Under the pieces are notes generated by a model. It was not told where the DNA came from. It did no database searches and saw only the letters and a list, made by a program, of their open reading frames with translations. This document shows positions 21,123 to 33,239 of a stretch of 64,000 nucleotides of DNA, piece by piece (the stretch's first letter is position 1; the number at the start of each line of letters is the position of its first letter). Source of the DNA: Pseudocercospora fijiensis CIRAD86. Lineage: Eukaryota > Ascomycota > Dothideomycetes > Mycosphaerellales > Mycosphaerellaceae. The position numbers and the translations under genes are program-made. The stretch covers positions 1,153,151-1,217,150 of the forward strand of contig NW_006921533.1 in NCBI RefSeq assembly GCF_000340215.1, read 5' to 3'.

Positions 21123-22445
21123 GTGTTACCCCCTATTATAATAATAGCCGGCTTATTACGAAGCAACAACAACCGTGCTGCCGCTAGCAGCGCTAGCAAT
21201 AACAACGCTAGTGGCACAGTTCCCGCTAAAGTGCCTGCTAAAGTGCCTCCTACTAAAGAGCCTGCCGGAGAGCCTGTTAAAGAAGAACCTATAATTCTAG
21301 GTAACGACCTAGAATTGCCTATCGACGACATTCTTAACAATATTGTTAACCGTCGATATAACTAACTAGCCTTTAGCCCCTAACTAGTAGGGAGACTCTA
21401 AGAAGCTACCTAAAACAGGCTTACTGCCCTACGTTAAGAATAATAGCTAAAGGATAATCTCCTCGAGATTCGCCGCCTATAGGAAGCCCTAACAACTACT
21501 GCTAGACTAGAACTAGTAGTAGGACCTTCTATTTAAAAGAAGGATGCTAAGCTTAAAGACTATACCGTATTTAATAGCTCTAGCCGCAAGCAGTACAATA
21601 ATTACATACGTAATTGTAAGCTTAACTAGCGAAATGCACTAAGGGCTCTTCTAGACGACTATTCCTTAGTTATTTACGCTATATAGTACATTAATAGTAA
21701 CCTAAAGCGCACCTAGGACGACTATTTCGATTCTCTTAATAATTAGACTGCTATTTAGTGGAAAACCTATAAGACTATTATACTAGACACTCTTAGAAAC
21801 CCGATACTAAGACAATAGCATGCTTAGGACTAATACCTTCGAGCTAAACAAAAGACTAACTAGTCGGCTCGTTTATTTAAGGCCTATTTAAAGACCCTCG
21901 AGGATAACCTTCCGGCTAAGACTAATTCTATATAGATCTCGGAAATACGCCTAAAACTGAGATAGGAATTAGTCCTTAAATTAGACCGCCGCCGTATGTT
22001 TGAACAGACTAATCTTATATGCATTTAATTTATAGTTAAAGTCGAGACTATAGAGCGTATAGTATAGCTCTAATAACGGTTAGAATCTAAGATACGCCTA
22101 GCTACCTATCGTAGCCGCGGAGGAAACTAAGGTTCCTACTAGAACAATAGTGCTAATAATAGGAACAGTAACAACGACCGAGGAAGAGGCCGTAGCCGAC
22201 GGCTATATAGAGGAGGCCGTAATAGGGGCTATAGAAGGGGCTCGTATCCCTATAGTACTAATCGTTCGGCTAACAATAGCGGTAATAGCTATAGCAATCC
22301 CCTAACCGGACTAAAGTGCTTCAATTGTAATAGTACTAGCTATCTACTAGGCTAATGCGACAAACCTAAGGACTAGGCCCGAATCGACCGCGCTACCGCT
22401 AAGCACCGAAAGCACCTTTTAGTAGCTAACGCTACCCCTATAGGC
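21123..22445 (+). pseudogene. Chromovirus copy 1 gag
   Basis: Starts in a Ser/Asn/Pro/Lys-rich stretch that is still open at 21,123-21,365. It continues with stops through a helical capsid-like region to an RGG-type basic region (RGRGRSRRLYRGGRNRGYRRG, about 22,185-22,250). A CCHC-type knuckle follows at about 22,316-22,360 (CFNCNS...C). Gag packages the element's RNA; it is non-functional here. Confidence 0.75.
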
Positions 22446-22469
22446 TAACCTTCTTATTAGTCGAAAAAA

Positions 22470-25400
22470 GAATAAGCGCCGCACTAACTATTAGCCTTGT
22501 ACGGCGTAAGACTATCGACATTGTACTAGCTATTATACGCACCTGTCTCGTATCGGACACGTATAGAACTAATTATAAAACCAAGGTTACGCTAGACCTA
22601 GGAAATTCAGTTAGTGCCCTTATTAGCTATCGCCTAGCTAAGTAATTAGACCTTAAACAATTGCCTAGGACTAACCTACTAACCCTTGCTTAGTTTAATA
22701 ACGCTCGGCATTTGACCTATAGAGCCTACTATGTCTATATAGCCCTAAGAGACGACCTCGGCAATAAGCGCCTACTGAACTTTACTACCTACGCAGTAGA
22801 CATAGACAGCCTCCTATCTAATATTGTTATTAGCAACCCTATTCTTAAGTACTATGCTATGGTTATAGACTTAGGCAATTAATAATAGCGATTTAGAATC
22901 GCTAGGAAAGAGGACATTAAACACATCGATATTAGCGAGTGTCCTAATAATATTAGGGTCCTGTTTATTAGCAACCTAACTCCCGCCTTAGCTAATCCAA
23001 CTGCCGACCTGCTCGGTAGTAATAACGATAAACTAGTGCCCCCTAATAGCATAGATCCTAAACAGCTTAAGCGCATACTAGAACCTATTCGAGAGACCTA
23101 TATTAATGTATTTAAACACTACTTAGCATCGACATTGCCTATATTTAAAGAGACGGATTATAAGATTAATATTATAGAGGGCAAAGAGGTCCCTTTTAGC
23201 CCTCTCTATAACCTTAGTAAACGAGAGCTTGCTATACTGCGTAAGTACCTAGAGGAAAACCTAGCTAATAGTCGAATTCGGTATAGCAACAGCCCTACTA
23301 GTATACCTATCCTGTTCGTGCTAAAGAAGGATAGCGGCCTACGTTTATATATTAATTACAGAGGGCTCAATGCTGTTACTATTAAAGACCGCTGTCCACT
23401 TCCTCTTATTAATAAGACCCTCGATCGCCTTTTAGGTGCCTACTACTATACTATATTAGATATTAAGGACGCCTATTACTGTATCTGTATTCGCAAGGGC
23501 GATAAATAGAAGACAGCCTTTCGTACTCGCTATAGCTATTTCGAGTACTTAGTTATGCTATTTGGTCTAGCTAATGCCCCTGCTATATTCTAGTCCTATA
23601 TCAATCGGGCCCTATTAGGCCTATTAGATTACCTCTATATAGTTTACCTAGATAATATCCTAGTTTATATACACTCTCCTAACATTGCGGAACACTAGGC
23701 TATAGTCCGCAAGGTACTCGATCGCCTAAGGGCCTATAGACTGTATTGCAAACCTTCTAAATGTACCTTTGCTACTAAAGAGGTGTTATTCCTTAGCTTC
23801 CTCGTATCAACCGAGGGTATTAAGGCTAATCCTAATCGGATTAAGACTATTACTAAATAGCCTGTTCCTACGTTAATTAAGGAGCTGTAGTCGTTCCTCG
23901 GTTTTGCTAACTTCTATCGCCGATTTATTAAGGGCTATTCGAGGCATATAATGCTACTAACTGAACTTACTAAAACTAAGGCTAACCCGACTAGAGAGTT
24001 TAAATAGACTAACAAAGCGCGAGCCGCTTTTAACGGTTTGAAGCAGCGCTTTACTAAAGTCCCCTTATTGTACTATTTCGTACTAAGTAAACAGATCCGC
24101 GTTGAGACTAACGCTTTACAGTTTGCTATATTAGCTATTATGTTATAACAGGCTAATAACAATTACTAGCACCCGATTGCCTTCTTCTCGAGGAAGATGA
24201 TTAATGCTAAGCGTCGCTACGAGACCTACGAGTAAGAGCTCTTAGCTATTGTTAAAGCCTTTAAGTACTAGCGCTACTATCTCGATAGTGCCTAGCATAC
24301 TATTTAGGTCTATACGGACTATAACAACCTCCGTAGAATTACGAAGGTTACTAGGGTTATAGGTCGATAGGCTAGATAGGCCGTCTACCTCGCTAGGTTT
24401 GATTTTAATATGTTATATCGGCTAGGCGTAAGCAACCCTACTAATAGCCTATCGAGGCGACCTAATTACGACAGCGGGACTTAGCAATCTATTAATTCAT
24501 TGTTTCTAACCCTATAGCATAAGATTGCTATAGCCCGTATTATTAATAAGCAAGCGTAGGATAAGCGGCTTACCGGACTCTGCGACGGCTTAAAGTATAT
24601 TAATGCTCTTACTATATTAATAGTACGTATTAAGGACATAGATAGGAGAAGTTATAATAACTCCCTAGTCGACATCGCTATATATAGTAATAGCGATAGC
24701 ACTGCTACAGTTAATCCGGCTGCTAGTGCTATTAGATGTATATAATGCGTACCTCGTTTAATAGCGAGGGTGCTATTAAATAACCTTGTAAATAGGGATA
24801 GTTAATCGTTTATAGATGAGCTATTACGGGCTTAGTAGAGGGACGCCTTTGCTGCTAAACGTATAGACAAGCTTATAAGTAGGCAAAAGACTCGATCTAG
24901 TAAGAGTAACAATTAGTCGATCGATAACAAAGGTTATTTAAAGTTTAAGGGCAGATACTATGTCCCCGCTAAATATTCGATCCGACAAGAACTTCTTAAG
25001 CGATACTATAATAGTGAGCTTGCCGGTTACTATAGTATAGAGAGGTCGTACGAGCTACTATCGCGTACATACTACTAGCTAAATAGTAAGCGGGATATAA
25101 AGGACTACGTAAATACGTATACCGTATATTAACGAGTTAAGGCGCCGAAGTACTTGCTATTCGGCGAGTTGTCTTTACTCCCTGTTCTAAAGAAGCTATT
25201 TGCAGAGCTTATAATAGACTTTATTATAGGACTTCCGCCTACTAAGCGTAGGGAGGAAGTGTATAATGCTATCCTTGTTATAGTAGATCGATTTACTAAG
25301 GGCGCTCGATATATCCTAGCGCGTAAGGATTAGACTGCTATTAATATAGTAGAGGCGCTATAGACTAACATCTTCTATACCTATTAGGGAACCCCTAAGG

Positions 25401-26345
25401 GGATAGTCTCCGATAGGGGCTCGATATTCATATCGCACTATTAGAGCGAAATATACCTATAGCTAAGACTGAAGTATCGGCTATTAATAGCCTTCTATTT
25501 ACAGACTAACGGTTAGACAGAGAGGTAGAATGCCACCCTACAGCAGTACCTGCGTAGTTACATTAATGAGAACTCTAAGGACTAGGTTAACCTCCTATAA
25601 CTAGCTGAATTCGTATACAATAACAGTGTCTACTTATCTACTAAGGTCTCCTCTTATTTTGCTATAATAGGCTAGAACGCCGCCTTACTATAAGATCCAT
25701 TTACCTCGCTCGAGGCCGAGCGTAAGGAAAGGGAAGCGCGTTAAGTACCCGAAACACTAGCGGCTATTAAGAGGGTTTAGAAGATACGAGAAATCTATGC
25801 TAAGATAGCCGAGAAGTTAATAAAGGCTTAAGAGTACTAAAAGACCTACTACGACAAGCACTATACGCTAATAACCTTCAAACAAGGCGACATAGTTATA
25901 CTAAGCACTAAGAACCTCCGTATCCGCAAACACCTATTACCCGATAGCAAAACAAGGCCTAAGCTCGCACTAAGATATATTAGCCTATTCCGCATCCGAG
26001 AACCGAAGGGCACACAGGCCTACTAGTTATAGCTTCTACCCTATTATACTATCTATAACACCTTCTATATATCCCTCCTTAAGCTATACTATTAACGCGA
26101 GGGGGATAAAGCCCCTACTAAACACGAAGACATACTAGCGGATAGTAAAGAGCTATAGTCTATAGAACGTATCCTATAGCACCGGACTAGGAAAGGCAAG
26201 AAGGAGTACCTATTAAGATAGTAAGGCTATTTACCTAAATAGGACTCGTAAGAGGCTAAAGACTCGTTTAAGGACATAACTAAGTTGTTAGATAAGTATT
26301 AGACTAGCGTAAAGAACACGAAGAAGGCTAAGAGCTTATAATGCC
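22470..26345 (+). pseudogene. Chromovirus copy 1 pol (PR-RT-RH-IN-chromodomain)
   Basis: Protease region near 22,590 (LDLGNS). RT spans about 23,180-23,680: LFVLKKDSGLRLYINYRGLN, LDIKDAYYCICIRKGDK, MLFGLANAP, and VYLDNILVY where the family has Y-x-D-D. RNase H is at about 24,060-24,330 (FAILAIML, PIAFFSRKM, YETYE, ELLAIVKAFKY). Integrase has an HHCC-like region near 24,970-25,080 and a DDE core near 25,200-25,640 (ELIIDFIIGLPPTKR). A chromodomain lies at 26,160-26,270 (IERIL, HRTRKGKKEYLLR, then GYLP). Stops are TAG or TAA. The open piece 23,036-23,509 is the best preserved section. Confidence 0.85.
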
Positions 26346-26349
26346 TATA

Positions 26350-27581
26350 ATGTTACTACTAAGCCTAGGAACAATGCTACCCCCGGGGTGCTATTAGGCT
26401 GACTAATTAGAGGCCGGCAAACTAGGACAATAAGACTATACTACTATAGTAAACGCGCACCGAGTGTTAACAAGCGCGCTATAACGCGTTAACTATTCGC
26501 TACTCTTTTAGGAAACCACCTCTCTACTAACGCGCCCTATAAGGCCCTTCTTCTAGTATTTAGGTCCCCCTCTTGTTCCTTTATTCTATTAAGGCCTAAG
26601 GCCTAGGCGATCGGCGGGGATAGCGCGCGCGTACGAATAACAGTAATAAAGGTAATATTGTCGCGCTACGAGCTAGTAGTGTGCCGGCGGCCGGCGCGGC
26701 TATGTTAGTAACGGTATTACGGAGTATATTATTAGTCGAAGAAGGAAGTCGAAAGTAAGGTAAAGTTGGCGCTAAGACGACTAGCGCTACTATTATTAAC
26801 ATTACTTGCTATTGTCGCTACGCCTATAGATACAACCTTACCTACACTACGAGCCTAAGGCACCTTTGCTTAAAACTTTAATTAAAGCTTTAAGCCTATT
26901 AAAGGTTTGATTAAAACTTTAAGGCTAAGTTAAAACTTTAACTAAGTTAAAAGATTAAGCGACCTATAGACTAACTAAGGGCAAAACTATAGAGCTAAGC
27001 TAGCCGGGGTCGATCTTACGGATAATAGGTTACTCCTCGATCTATCTAACCCTTTAAGCGAGGCGAACCTCTACTACTGCACGTGTTTTTTGAAAGATAA
27101 GATAAGATTAACAATTAAAGGCTACTAAACCTAACTAATTAGGGCTAGCGAAACTACGAACAATAATAGCCCTCGTAATAATAAGAACAATCCCTCGGAA
27201 CGGACAACCCTCGGAAGCGGACATTTCTAGGTCTTTTAAGAGTAGACGCAGAGAACTCGGTACGACATTACTTAGAACGGGGGCAGTGCTATAATACCCC
27301 GTATACCTACCTATTATAGCAGGGAAGGTACGCTCGTGTTATAATTAGTCGATAGTCCTTAATTCTTATAGCTTTATATCCCTTTACTTTATTATATATA
27401 AGGATAGCGCAGTTAGAGTTAGATATTGTATTAGAAGGTAAGGTTTAATATAGTTATATAATCGGTAGTTGCGTGTTTAATTTAGCGCAGATTAAGTAGC
27501 TTATTAGACCTGCTAAGTTAGTAGCGATAGAGATTAGAACAAGACTAGCTACGAGGGCGCGGCCTTTAGAAGGGAAGCGTG
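26350..27581. other. Chromovirus copy 1 3' non-coding region
   Basis: This holds AAAACTTTAATT-type A/T repeats at about 26,870-26,955. A purine-rich CTTTAGAAGGGAAGCG just before the 3' LTR is a plausible polypurine tract. A short open frame on the minus strand at 26,596-26,802 has no family features. Confidence 0.55.
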
Positions 27582-27778
27582 TATTAGGGCTAAAGAGGCT
27601 ATACGTAATTAGTATATAACTAGGCCGAGTAAAGCTAGGGTCTTAATGCCTTAGGCAGGGCTTAGCGCTTAGCATTAGGCTAACTCTCCTACCTTCCTCC
27701 CTCTCCTCCTAGATCCTTATCGAATACTACACTAATTTACTACTACCCTATCTACCTGCTAATATAACCCTTCTTATA
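27582..27778 (+). repeat. 3' LTR, chromovirus copy 1
   Basis: Begins TATTAGGGCTAAAGAGG (TG mutated to TA) and ends CCCTTCTTATA. It is the same length as the 5' LTR and is followed by the TAGAT target duplication. Confidence 0.88.
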
Positions 27779-27783
27779 TAGAT
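27779..27783 (+). repeat. Target-site duplication of chromovirus copy 1 (right), TAGAT
   Basis: Partner of TAGAC at 20,666-20,670. Confidence 0.7.
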
Positions 27784-29000
27784 AGTCGTACTATTATCCG
27801 AAGGCGAGATCGAGGCGCTTCTTATTACTTGCGTTATAGATTCTTATACATTATCGAAGACATTAGCGCTAGAACTAGATTCGCTAGAAGTATAGCGAGC
27901 CCCTCTTATAATAGCCTCGTAGCGGAGTTAATAGGTTCCGCCGCGGGTTAGACCTACGCCGAATCGAGGCGGTAGTACCGGGCCTAATATTAGTGCTAAG
28001 CCTAGTATTAGTGCTAGGCCTAAGCGTAGGCTAAAGATTAGCATTCGATCGCGTATAGCACGATCGACAAGGCGGCCTCTATTATACTAGTTGTTCTACG
28101 TTTCGAAAGGGACGCGCCGGTTATCTTCTTCGTACGGAGCGCCGCGGAGATCGATATAGCCCGCCTCGAAATTCTCGTTTACGCGCGCGCGTAGGTCCTA
28201 GTCCGTCTCGTCTAGCTAGCGTATGCTTGCCTCTATATCGTTAATCTTATACTATAGTAGAAAGATCTAACTCGGCTCTAGTAGAGTAGATAACGCCGTA
28301 AGGCGACGCGTATACTCCGCGTAGCCTCCTAGATTCGAGAACTTAGATAAGGTATCGCTACTAGGAGTAGGTCCTCGAAATTAAAGATAGCGACTACTAC
28401 CGCGACTATAAGTTAGGAGATAGGGAGTATTGCTGCCGCGGCTTAGAGCACTACCGCCGCAAGGAGTACTACCGCTACGAGGAGCACTACTGCCGCGAGG
28501 AGTACTACCGCTGCGAGGAGCACCGCCGCCGCGAGGAGCACCGCCGCCGCGAGGAGTACCGCTACCGCAAGGAGCACCGCCGCTACGAGGAGCACCGCCG
28601 CCGCAAGGAGCACCGCCGCCGCTATTACTACCTAATATATCGTACGACTTAGAGGTCTTAAATGTAATTAGAGATTCGTTAATAGGAAGCTTAGAGGTCT
28701 TATTTAGAGGTAGTAGAGGGAGGCGGATCTATCGACGTAGACAAAGAAAGTACCGCTATAGGCAAGACTTAATAGTCTTATTTAGAAAGTCTTAATTAGA
28801 AGTAGTCGAAAGTAGTAGAAGGTAGTAATTGCTATATATATATATAAGAAGGAGAAGGAGAAGAAGTCGAAGAAGCGTCCTTTTAAATATAGCTACTATA
28901 CGTACGGATAGCGTATAAAGTAAAGTTCGGAACAAACGCGTTATATACGTTATACGTATAATAGTAGAATAAGGCATATGCGGCGGAAGTTAGGCTATAC
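27784..29000 (-). pseudogene. Decayed minus-strand gene, 5' part
   Basis: Minus-strand readings such as NENFEAGYIDLRGAPYEEDNRR, then RVPFET and RGRLVDRAIRDRM are protein-like but unidentified. The gene continues into 20,665-19,200 across the chromovirus. It is rich in Arg and Pro, and an 18-base minisatellite lies within or beside it. Confidence 0.3.
28433..28630. repeat. 18-base minisatellite, about 11 units
   Basis: Tandem units of the form GAGGAGCACCGCCGCCGC with small changes (AAGGAG, GAGTAC, GCTACC). In the + frame this gives a PPPRGA/PLRGA repeat; on the minus strand it gives GGGAP/R repeats. Coding status is unknown. Many units keep CpA, more than the surroundings do. Confidence 0.8.
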
Positions 29001-30750
29001 GTAGCGGAAATAAAGCTATATATAACTAGAAATAAGACGACTAAAGAAGGCGCGATCTAAGTCTTCTATACCGGAGCAAATAAAGGTCTACTCTAAAACT
29101 AGAGCTAGAGCTAGATCTAATACCCTAAAATACTATCTTGCCCGTTGCGGGACCTTAGTATTCCGTAGCGGGCGACTAGACGGCGACGCAGTATATTAGT
29201 GTACCCTACTAAAATAGGACTATTTATAGATTAGTGTTTTTAGCTTAGGAGGCTCCTTACGACAACGTTTTTTCGATAGTGTTCCTATATCGGAAGCAGA
29301 TTTAGATATATTAGGTCGCCTACGCTTCGATCTAGCGGCCCTCGTAGGTAATAGCTCTTCTATAGCGGAGAGGGCTAGGTCCGTATCTAGTAGGAACTCT
29401 AATACGTACCCGGAGTCGAAGCTCGCTACTTCTAGTCGCTACTGCCCCGTTAGGCCTAACACTAGATATATAGTAGTATCCTATACACTCGAAGGACTCC
29501 TTTACAAAGATCGATACCTATTAATTACTATAGATCTAGTAGGTATACTACTATCTCCGCCGTAGGATTAATTAGAGCCGCTACTAGCCTGTTCTCTAAC
29601 CTCGAGTATACTCTTTATTAGCGCTATTTTCCGTAAATTAGTTATACTACCGGTTTCCGGTGCTCTCCTCTACTAAATTCGGCGTCCTTAACTAGCGATA
29701 GCTAACGCTGCTACATTTATATTGTTCTCCTACGTAGACTATAGATACGCTCGGCGCTAGTCGTCTAGTATCTCTATAAGTAACGTATCTTCGGCTTCCT
29801 TCGCGGCGCTCGCTACCTTAGCCGTAGCGGCCTTCGCTACCTGCGCCGCCTTATACTCTATCTATTTTAAGACTACATCTTCTTTAATATACTATATAAA
29901 CTAGACGAGGAGATCGAGAAGAGTAACGGTTTCGATACTGCTAGATTCGTTACTATCTCCGCCGCTAGAATCGGCTACTCCGCTACTCCCGAAAGTAATC
30001 GTCTTATCGCGGTACTCCTATACGTCGAGTATATGCCTAATCCGATGTTTTGTCCTTCTCCTAACTGCTAGCTAATCTAACTTACTTCTAAGTATATCGC
30101 TATCGAAGGCATCCTAGTCTATACTCGAATAATCCTAGTAGATCCGACAAAGGCTATATATAAGCTACTTATCTATTAGTGTATTCTATAGCATTCTAAA
30201 TCTGTATTCCCCCGCTACGCGATCCTCGAGAACCGTAATACACTACTCCGTTAACCGCGCAAATGCGAAACTAGGCCTCGAATTAGGTACTAGTCGGGGA
30301 AGGCTGTTCTACCTATCCGGCGGTATAGGCAGTTTACTCCGTATATTATAGTTATACCGATTGCAGTAGACTTCGCTTAATACGGATACCTTCGGGTCTA
30401 AGCACTTATCCTCGCTAAGCTTGTCGTCCTATACTTTGCAAATATACGGCGTATTCTATATATTAAGTAGATCCCCCGGGACTACTACGCGGCAGCTCGC
30501 TTTAGTATTTAACTAGTAGGCACCGCGCATACGAGGCGCGCGTAAAGCTACAGGCGTAGCGGAATTGCCGTCCTTAGTATCGGTATTCTTATCTTCTCGA
30601 TTACTATTAAGCGAGACATCGACGTTAAGTGTTAAGTATAATCCTTCCCGCTACGTCTAGAACTTGCCCTTACGGGCGACGCGAGGTCTGCTACGGACCT
30701 TGCTACCCTCTACCGGCTAATCCCTAAGCCGTTTTTTTGTATTCCTTATC
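29000..30750 (-). pseudogene. Decayed sequence downstream of the helicase motifs
   Basis: Minus-strand frames contain protein-like stretches (AVAKVAAATAKVASAAKEAE; ITNLRKIALIKSILEVREQ; SFDSGYVLEFLLDTDLALSA) broken by TAG/TAA. This may be the C-terminal part of the helicase gene or a separate gene. CCGTAGCGGG-type motifs recur here, as they do at 16,430-18,300. Confidence 0.3.
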
Positions 30751-32060
30751 TACGCTAGCTAGAATACGAATACCTCGCTACGAAGATTACTCGGAACTAT
30801 ATTCCGACCGGCACGCCCGAGACGCTAGCGAAGATTTAGGTAGTTATACTCTAATATAAGACCCTACTAGATAACGATTTGCACTATACGGATATTAATG
30901 CCTACGCTAAGGGCGGTAGTAGCAATTATAATACGGATAGTGCTATCCGCTACGCTAAACTTACGAAACCGCAGGTCCTAATCGTATATAGGTATAGCGG
31001 ATATATAGAATTAGACAATTCTAAGAACGTTTAGTATAGGATTAGACCTATTTCCCTAATAATACTAGTTTTCTCGATATAGGTCCTTAGTCCGAAGTAC
31101 TAGCTAGGCTCGAACGCGATTTATAAGCGCGATTACGTCCGGGCGACTATCGATAAAGATAATAGTCTTTAGTATCTCCGCTAGCGTAGCCCGTTGCTCC
31201 GCTACGGACTAGGCTTCGCCCGTATTAGCTAGCGTAGCAGTAGACAAATTCGAGCCCGTAGCGGGTAGAGGCGAGCCCGCGGGGCTTACGGCCTTTTCGA
31301 TTATAAAATACAACTAGCTATAGACCGACTTCGTATTTTTATCTAACTCTTTAAAGATATACGTATAGTTAACGCGATCGATGCTAGTCCGTAGTATTAT
31401 AGAATAATATAGCTCGTACCCGACCGGTCTAAACCCGCTATAATTTAATATATAGGCTTAGGTTACAGCATCTAGGGTTCTAGTATAGCTAAACTATATA
31501 CAGTCCTAGCGGAGAAGCTGCCTAAGCTGCGCGACTATAAGGAATCCTCGCGGAAGCTAGCCTATTTCGAGAGGAGATAAATTTTATCGAATGCGACTAG
31601 CCCGATACGTAAGGAAAGATTCGGATCCTTTAGGGTATCCTTAAAGTCGTCGGATACAGCCTGCTCCGGGCCTAGAATAATATAATCGTACTAGCCCGCC
31701 CTAATTTTAGTAAACAAATCTAGATCCCGCCGCTTAGCCTTACTCGTAACTAGTACGGGATTAACGTATTCCCCTACGATCTTCTTTAAGTCCGCTTCTT
31801 GCTCCGCCCTAAGTCGAGTAAGAGGCACTAACTAGATAGCAGTCTATCTAGTAAGTACAGTAAAAGCCTAGAAGATTAGGCTCTTACCTAAACTAGTCTT
31901 TGCGACAAATAGGACATCCTATCGCTAGTAAATTAAGGCCCGTAGTATAGTAACCTAGATCCGATGCGGCTTTTTCTTAGGCCGCTATTTAGATAGTTTA
32001 TGTAATCGATTCAACATCTACCTTATTCTAGCTTCGATAATATCGAATTAGAGGTCGACT
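30750..32060 (-). pseudogene. RecQ-like DEAD/DEAH helicase, RIP-inactivated
   Basis: On the minus strand, 31,906-31,884 reads VAKTSLGK, the Walker A (motif I) of a fungal RecQ-like helicase, preceded by a Q-type region and followed by SLIF, then AFTVLTR, and VPLTRL. Near 31,600-31,555 the frame reads RIGLVAFDKIYLLS, corresponding to the DExH box with Glu changed to Lys and His to Tyr. Near 31,170-31,130 TIIFIDSRPDVIALIN fits the start of the second RecA domain. Helicases of this kind unwind DNA with ATP and are common passengers of fungal mobile and subtelomeric DNA. Stops and the altered DExH box make it inactive. Confidence 0.6.
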
Positions 32061-32756
32061 AAATCGGTATAGTCGACGGTATAAACTATCGCGCGAATGG
32101 ATTTAAGAGTATAGTTATAGATTCGATTAACTATAAATCGAATAATCTCCCGTAGATCGGTATATACGACCCTCGTAGAAAGCTCTACGGGAATGCTCTA
32201 TAGCGTAGCGGACTTCTAGAGCTTGCCTAGCTAGAAACTATTCTAGATTCTCCGAGCTAATTTTCCCGATTTAGCTCTTATAAATTGCCCTCTAGTCGCG
32301 GCCCTTCTCTAACCCGTAACGCGTAGAGCCTACCCTACTCGCGGCGTTAAAACCGGCTCGAGCATTACGGTATTCTAAACGTATCTCTTGCTAACTCGGA
32401 GCTGCGATACCTAGCCGATAATATTAGGCGGGAGGACTACGAGCGCTAGACGGGATAGTATCGGGGGTAGATAAGAGTTGCGGGAGCTTCTTCGCGGCAT
32501 TATATTTACCCGCCGCGGATGTTGTTTCGATCGTTACGGAGTTAGTTTATCGATCTGCGGTCGTAGTAGGGTAGACGCGTCTAGCTTTAATATAGTAAGC
32601 GATATTCGATTTTCGCGTATATATAGATTTTCCCCGGCGAGTAGTAGACCTAAGTTCTTTAGATTTTCGGGGTAGATAGTTTTCGTAACTGCGTAGGGCT
32701 TTACCGTAGCGGATTTTGCGATTTCCGATATATAATAGTATTATAGCTAATAGCAT
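32060..32756 (-). pseudogene. Probable N-terminal region of the helicase gene
   Basis: A minus-strand piece at 32,756-32,547 is open and reads RYGKALRSYENYLPRKSKEL and RGKSIYTRKSNIAYYIKARR, followed by stop-broken basic sequence. Its position and strand suggest it precedes the helicase, but linkage is inferred. Confidence 0.3.
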
Positions 32757-32810
32757 CTACCTACTACTACGATTATCTATGCACGCGTACTAAAACCCGA
32801 TAGAAACGGA

Positions 32811-32962
32811 TTAGACTAGTAACAAAGGGTATTATATAGTCTATACGGGAGTTTATTTAATTAGTATAGGGGTTAGAAAGTTTACTTGCGGGTTTAGAAA
32901 AGTCTGCTACGGAATACGTAATTCTATGTTATATGTACGAACACCCTTTGTTACTAGTCTAA
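32811..32962. mobile_element. MITE-like element with 20-base perfect inverted repeats
   Basis: TTAGACTAGTAACAAAGGGT at 32,811-32,830 is the exact reverse complement of 32,943-32,962, about 150 bases end to end, with no coding frame between. TA dinucleotides at the outer edge could be a Tc1/mariner-type target duplication. Confidence 0.6.
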
Positions 32963-33239
32963 GTAGAGATAGCGTACCTCTAGCACGTAGAAAGGCAAAC
33001 ACTTAGCTACTTCCCCGAGCCCTAGCTAGCTGCCCGAGCCCTAGTAGATATAGACCTAGCACTAATATAGAATCGCCTTGTCGTCGATTACGTGCTGTTT
33101 CCACCTGTTTTTAGATATAGCTATTCTTAGTTAGTATTGTTAATAGTCGCGCCTAGGTACGCGTACTAAATATCGTATTTCTATTATTTCTATTAGAATA
33201 CGTGTTTCTATTATCTTTCTTAATATAATAGCTTAATCT
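32963..33239. other. Spacer before the MULE gene
   Basis: RIP-mutated DNA. A short direct repeat of the CCGAGCCCTAG type occurs at about 33,016-33,045. Presumably this is the 5' flank of the Mutator-like gene; no terminal inverted repeat was identified. Confidence 0.35.

Larger units (their letters stand above)
20671..27778 (+). mobile_element. Ty3/gypsy chromovirus, copy 1 (complete but RIP-inactivated)
   Basis: 7,108 bases bounded by 197-base LTRs of the form TG...TA (TTACA at the end of the better preserved copy 2 LTR). Gag, protease, RT, RNase H, integrase and a chromodomain are recognisable in order on the plus strand, all with stops. The element sits inside an older repeat and divides a minus-strand gene. 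Copy 2 at 34,543-56,490 is the same family, which is the kind of duplication that triggers RIP. Confidence 0.9.

Noticed and set aside
15925..32760. Starship giant element with a DUF3435 tyrosine recombinase
   Set aside because: I found no captain-type recombinase motif or gene at the 5' end; the recognisable genes are DUF6589-like and helicase-like.
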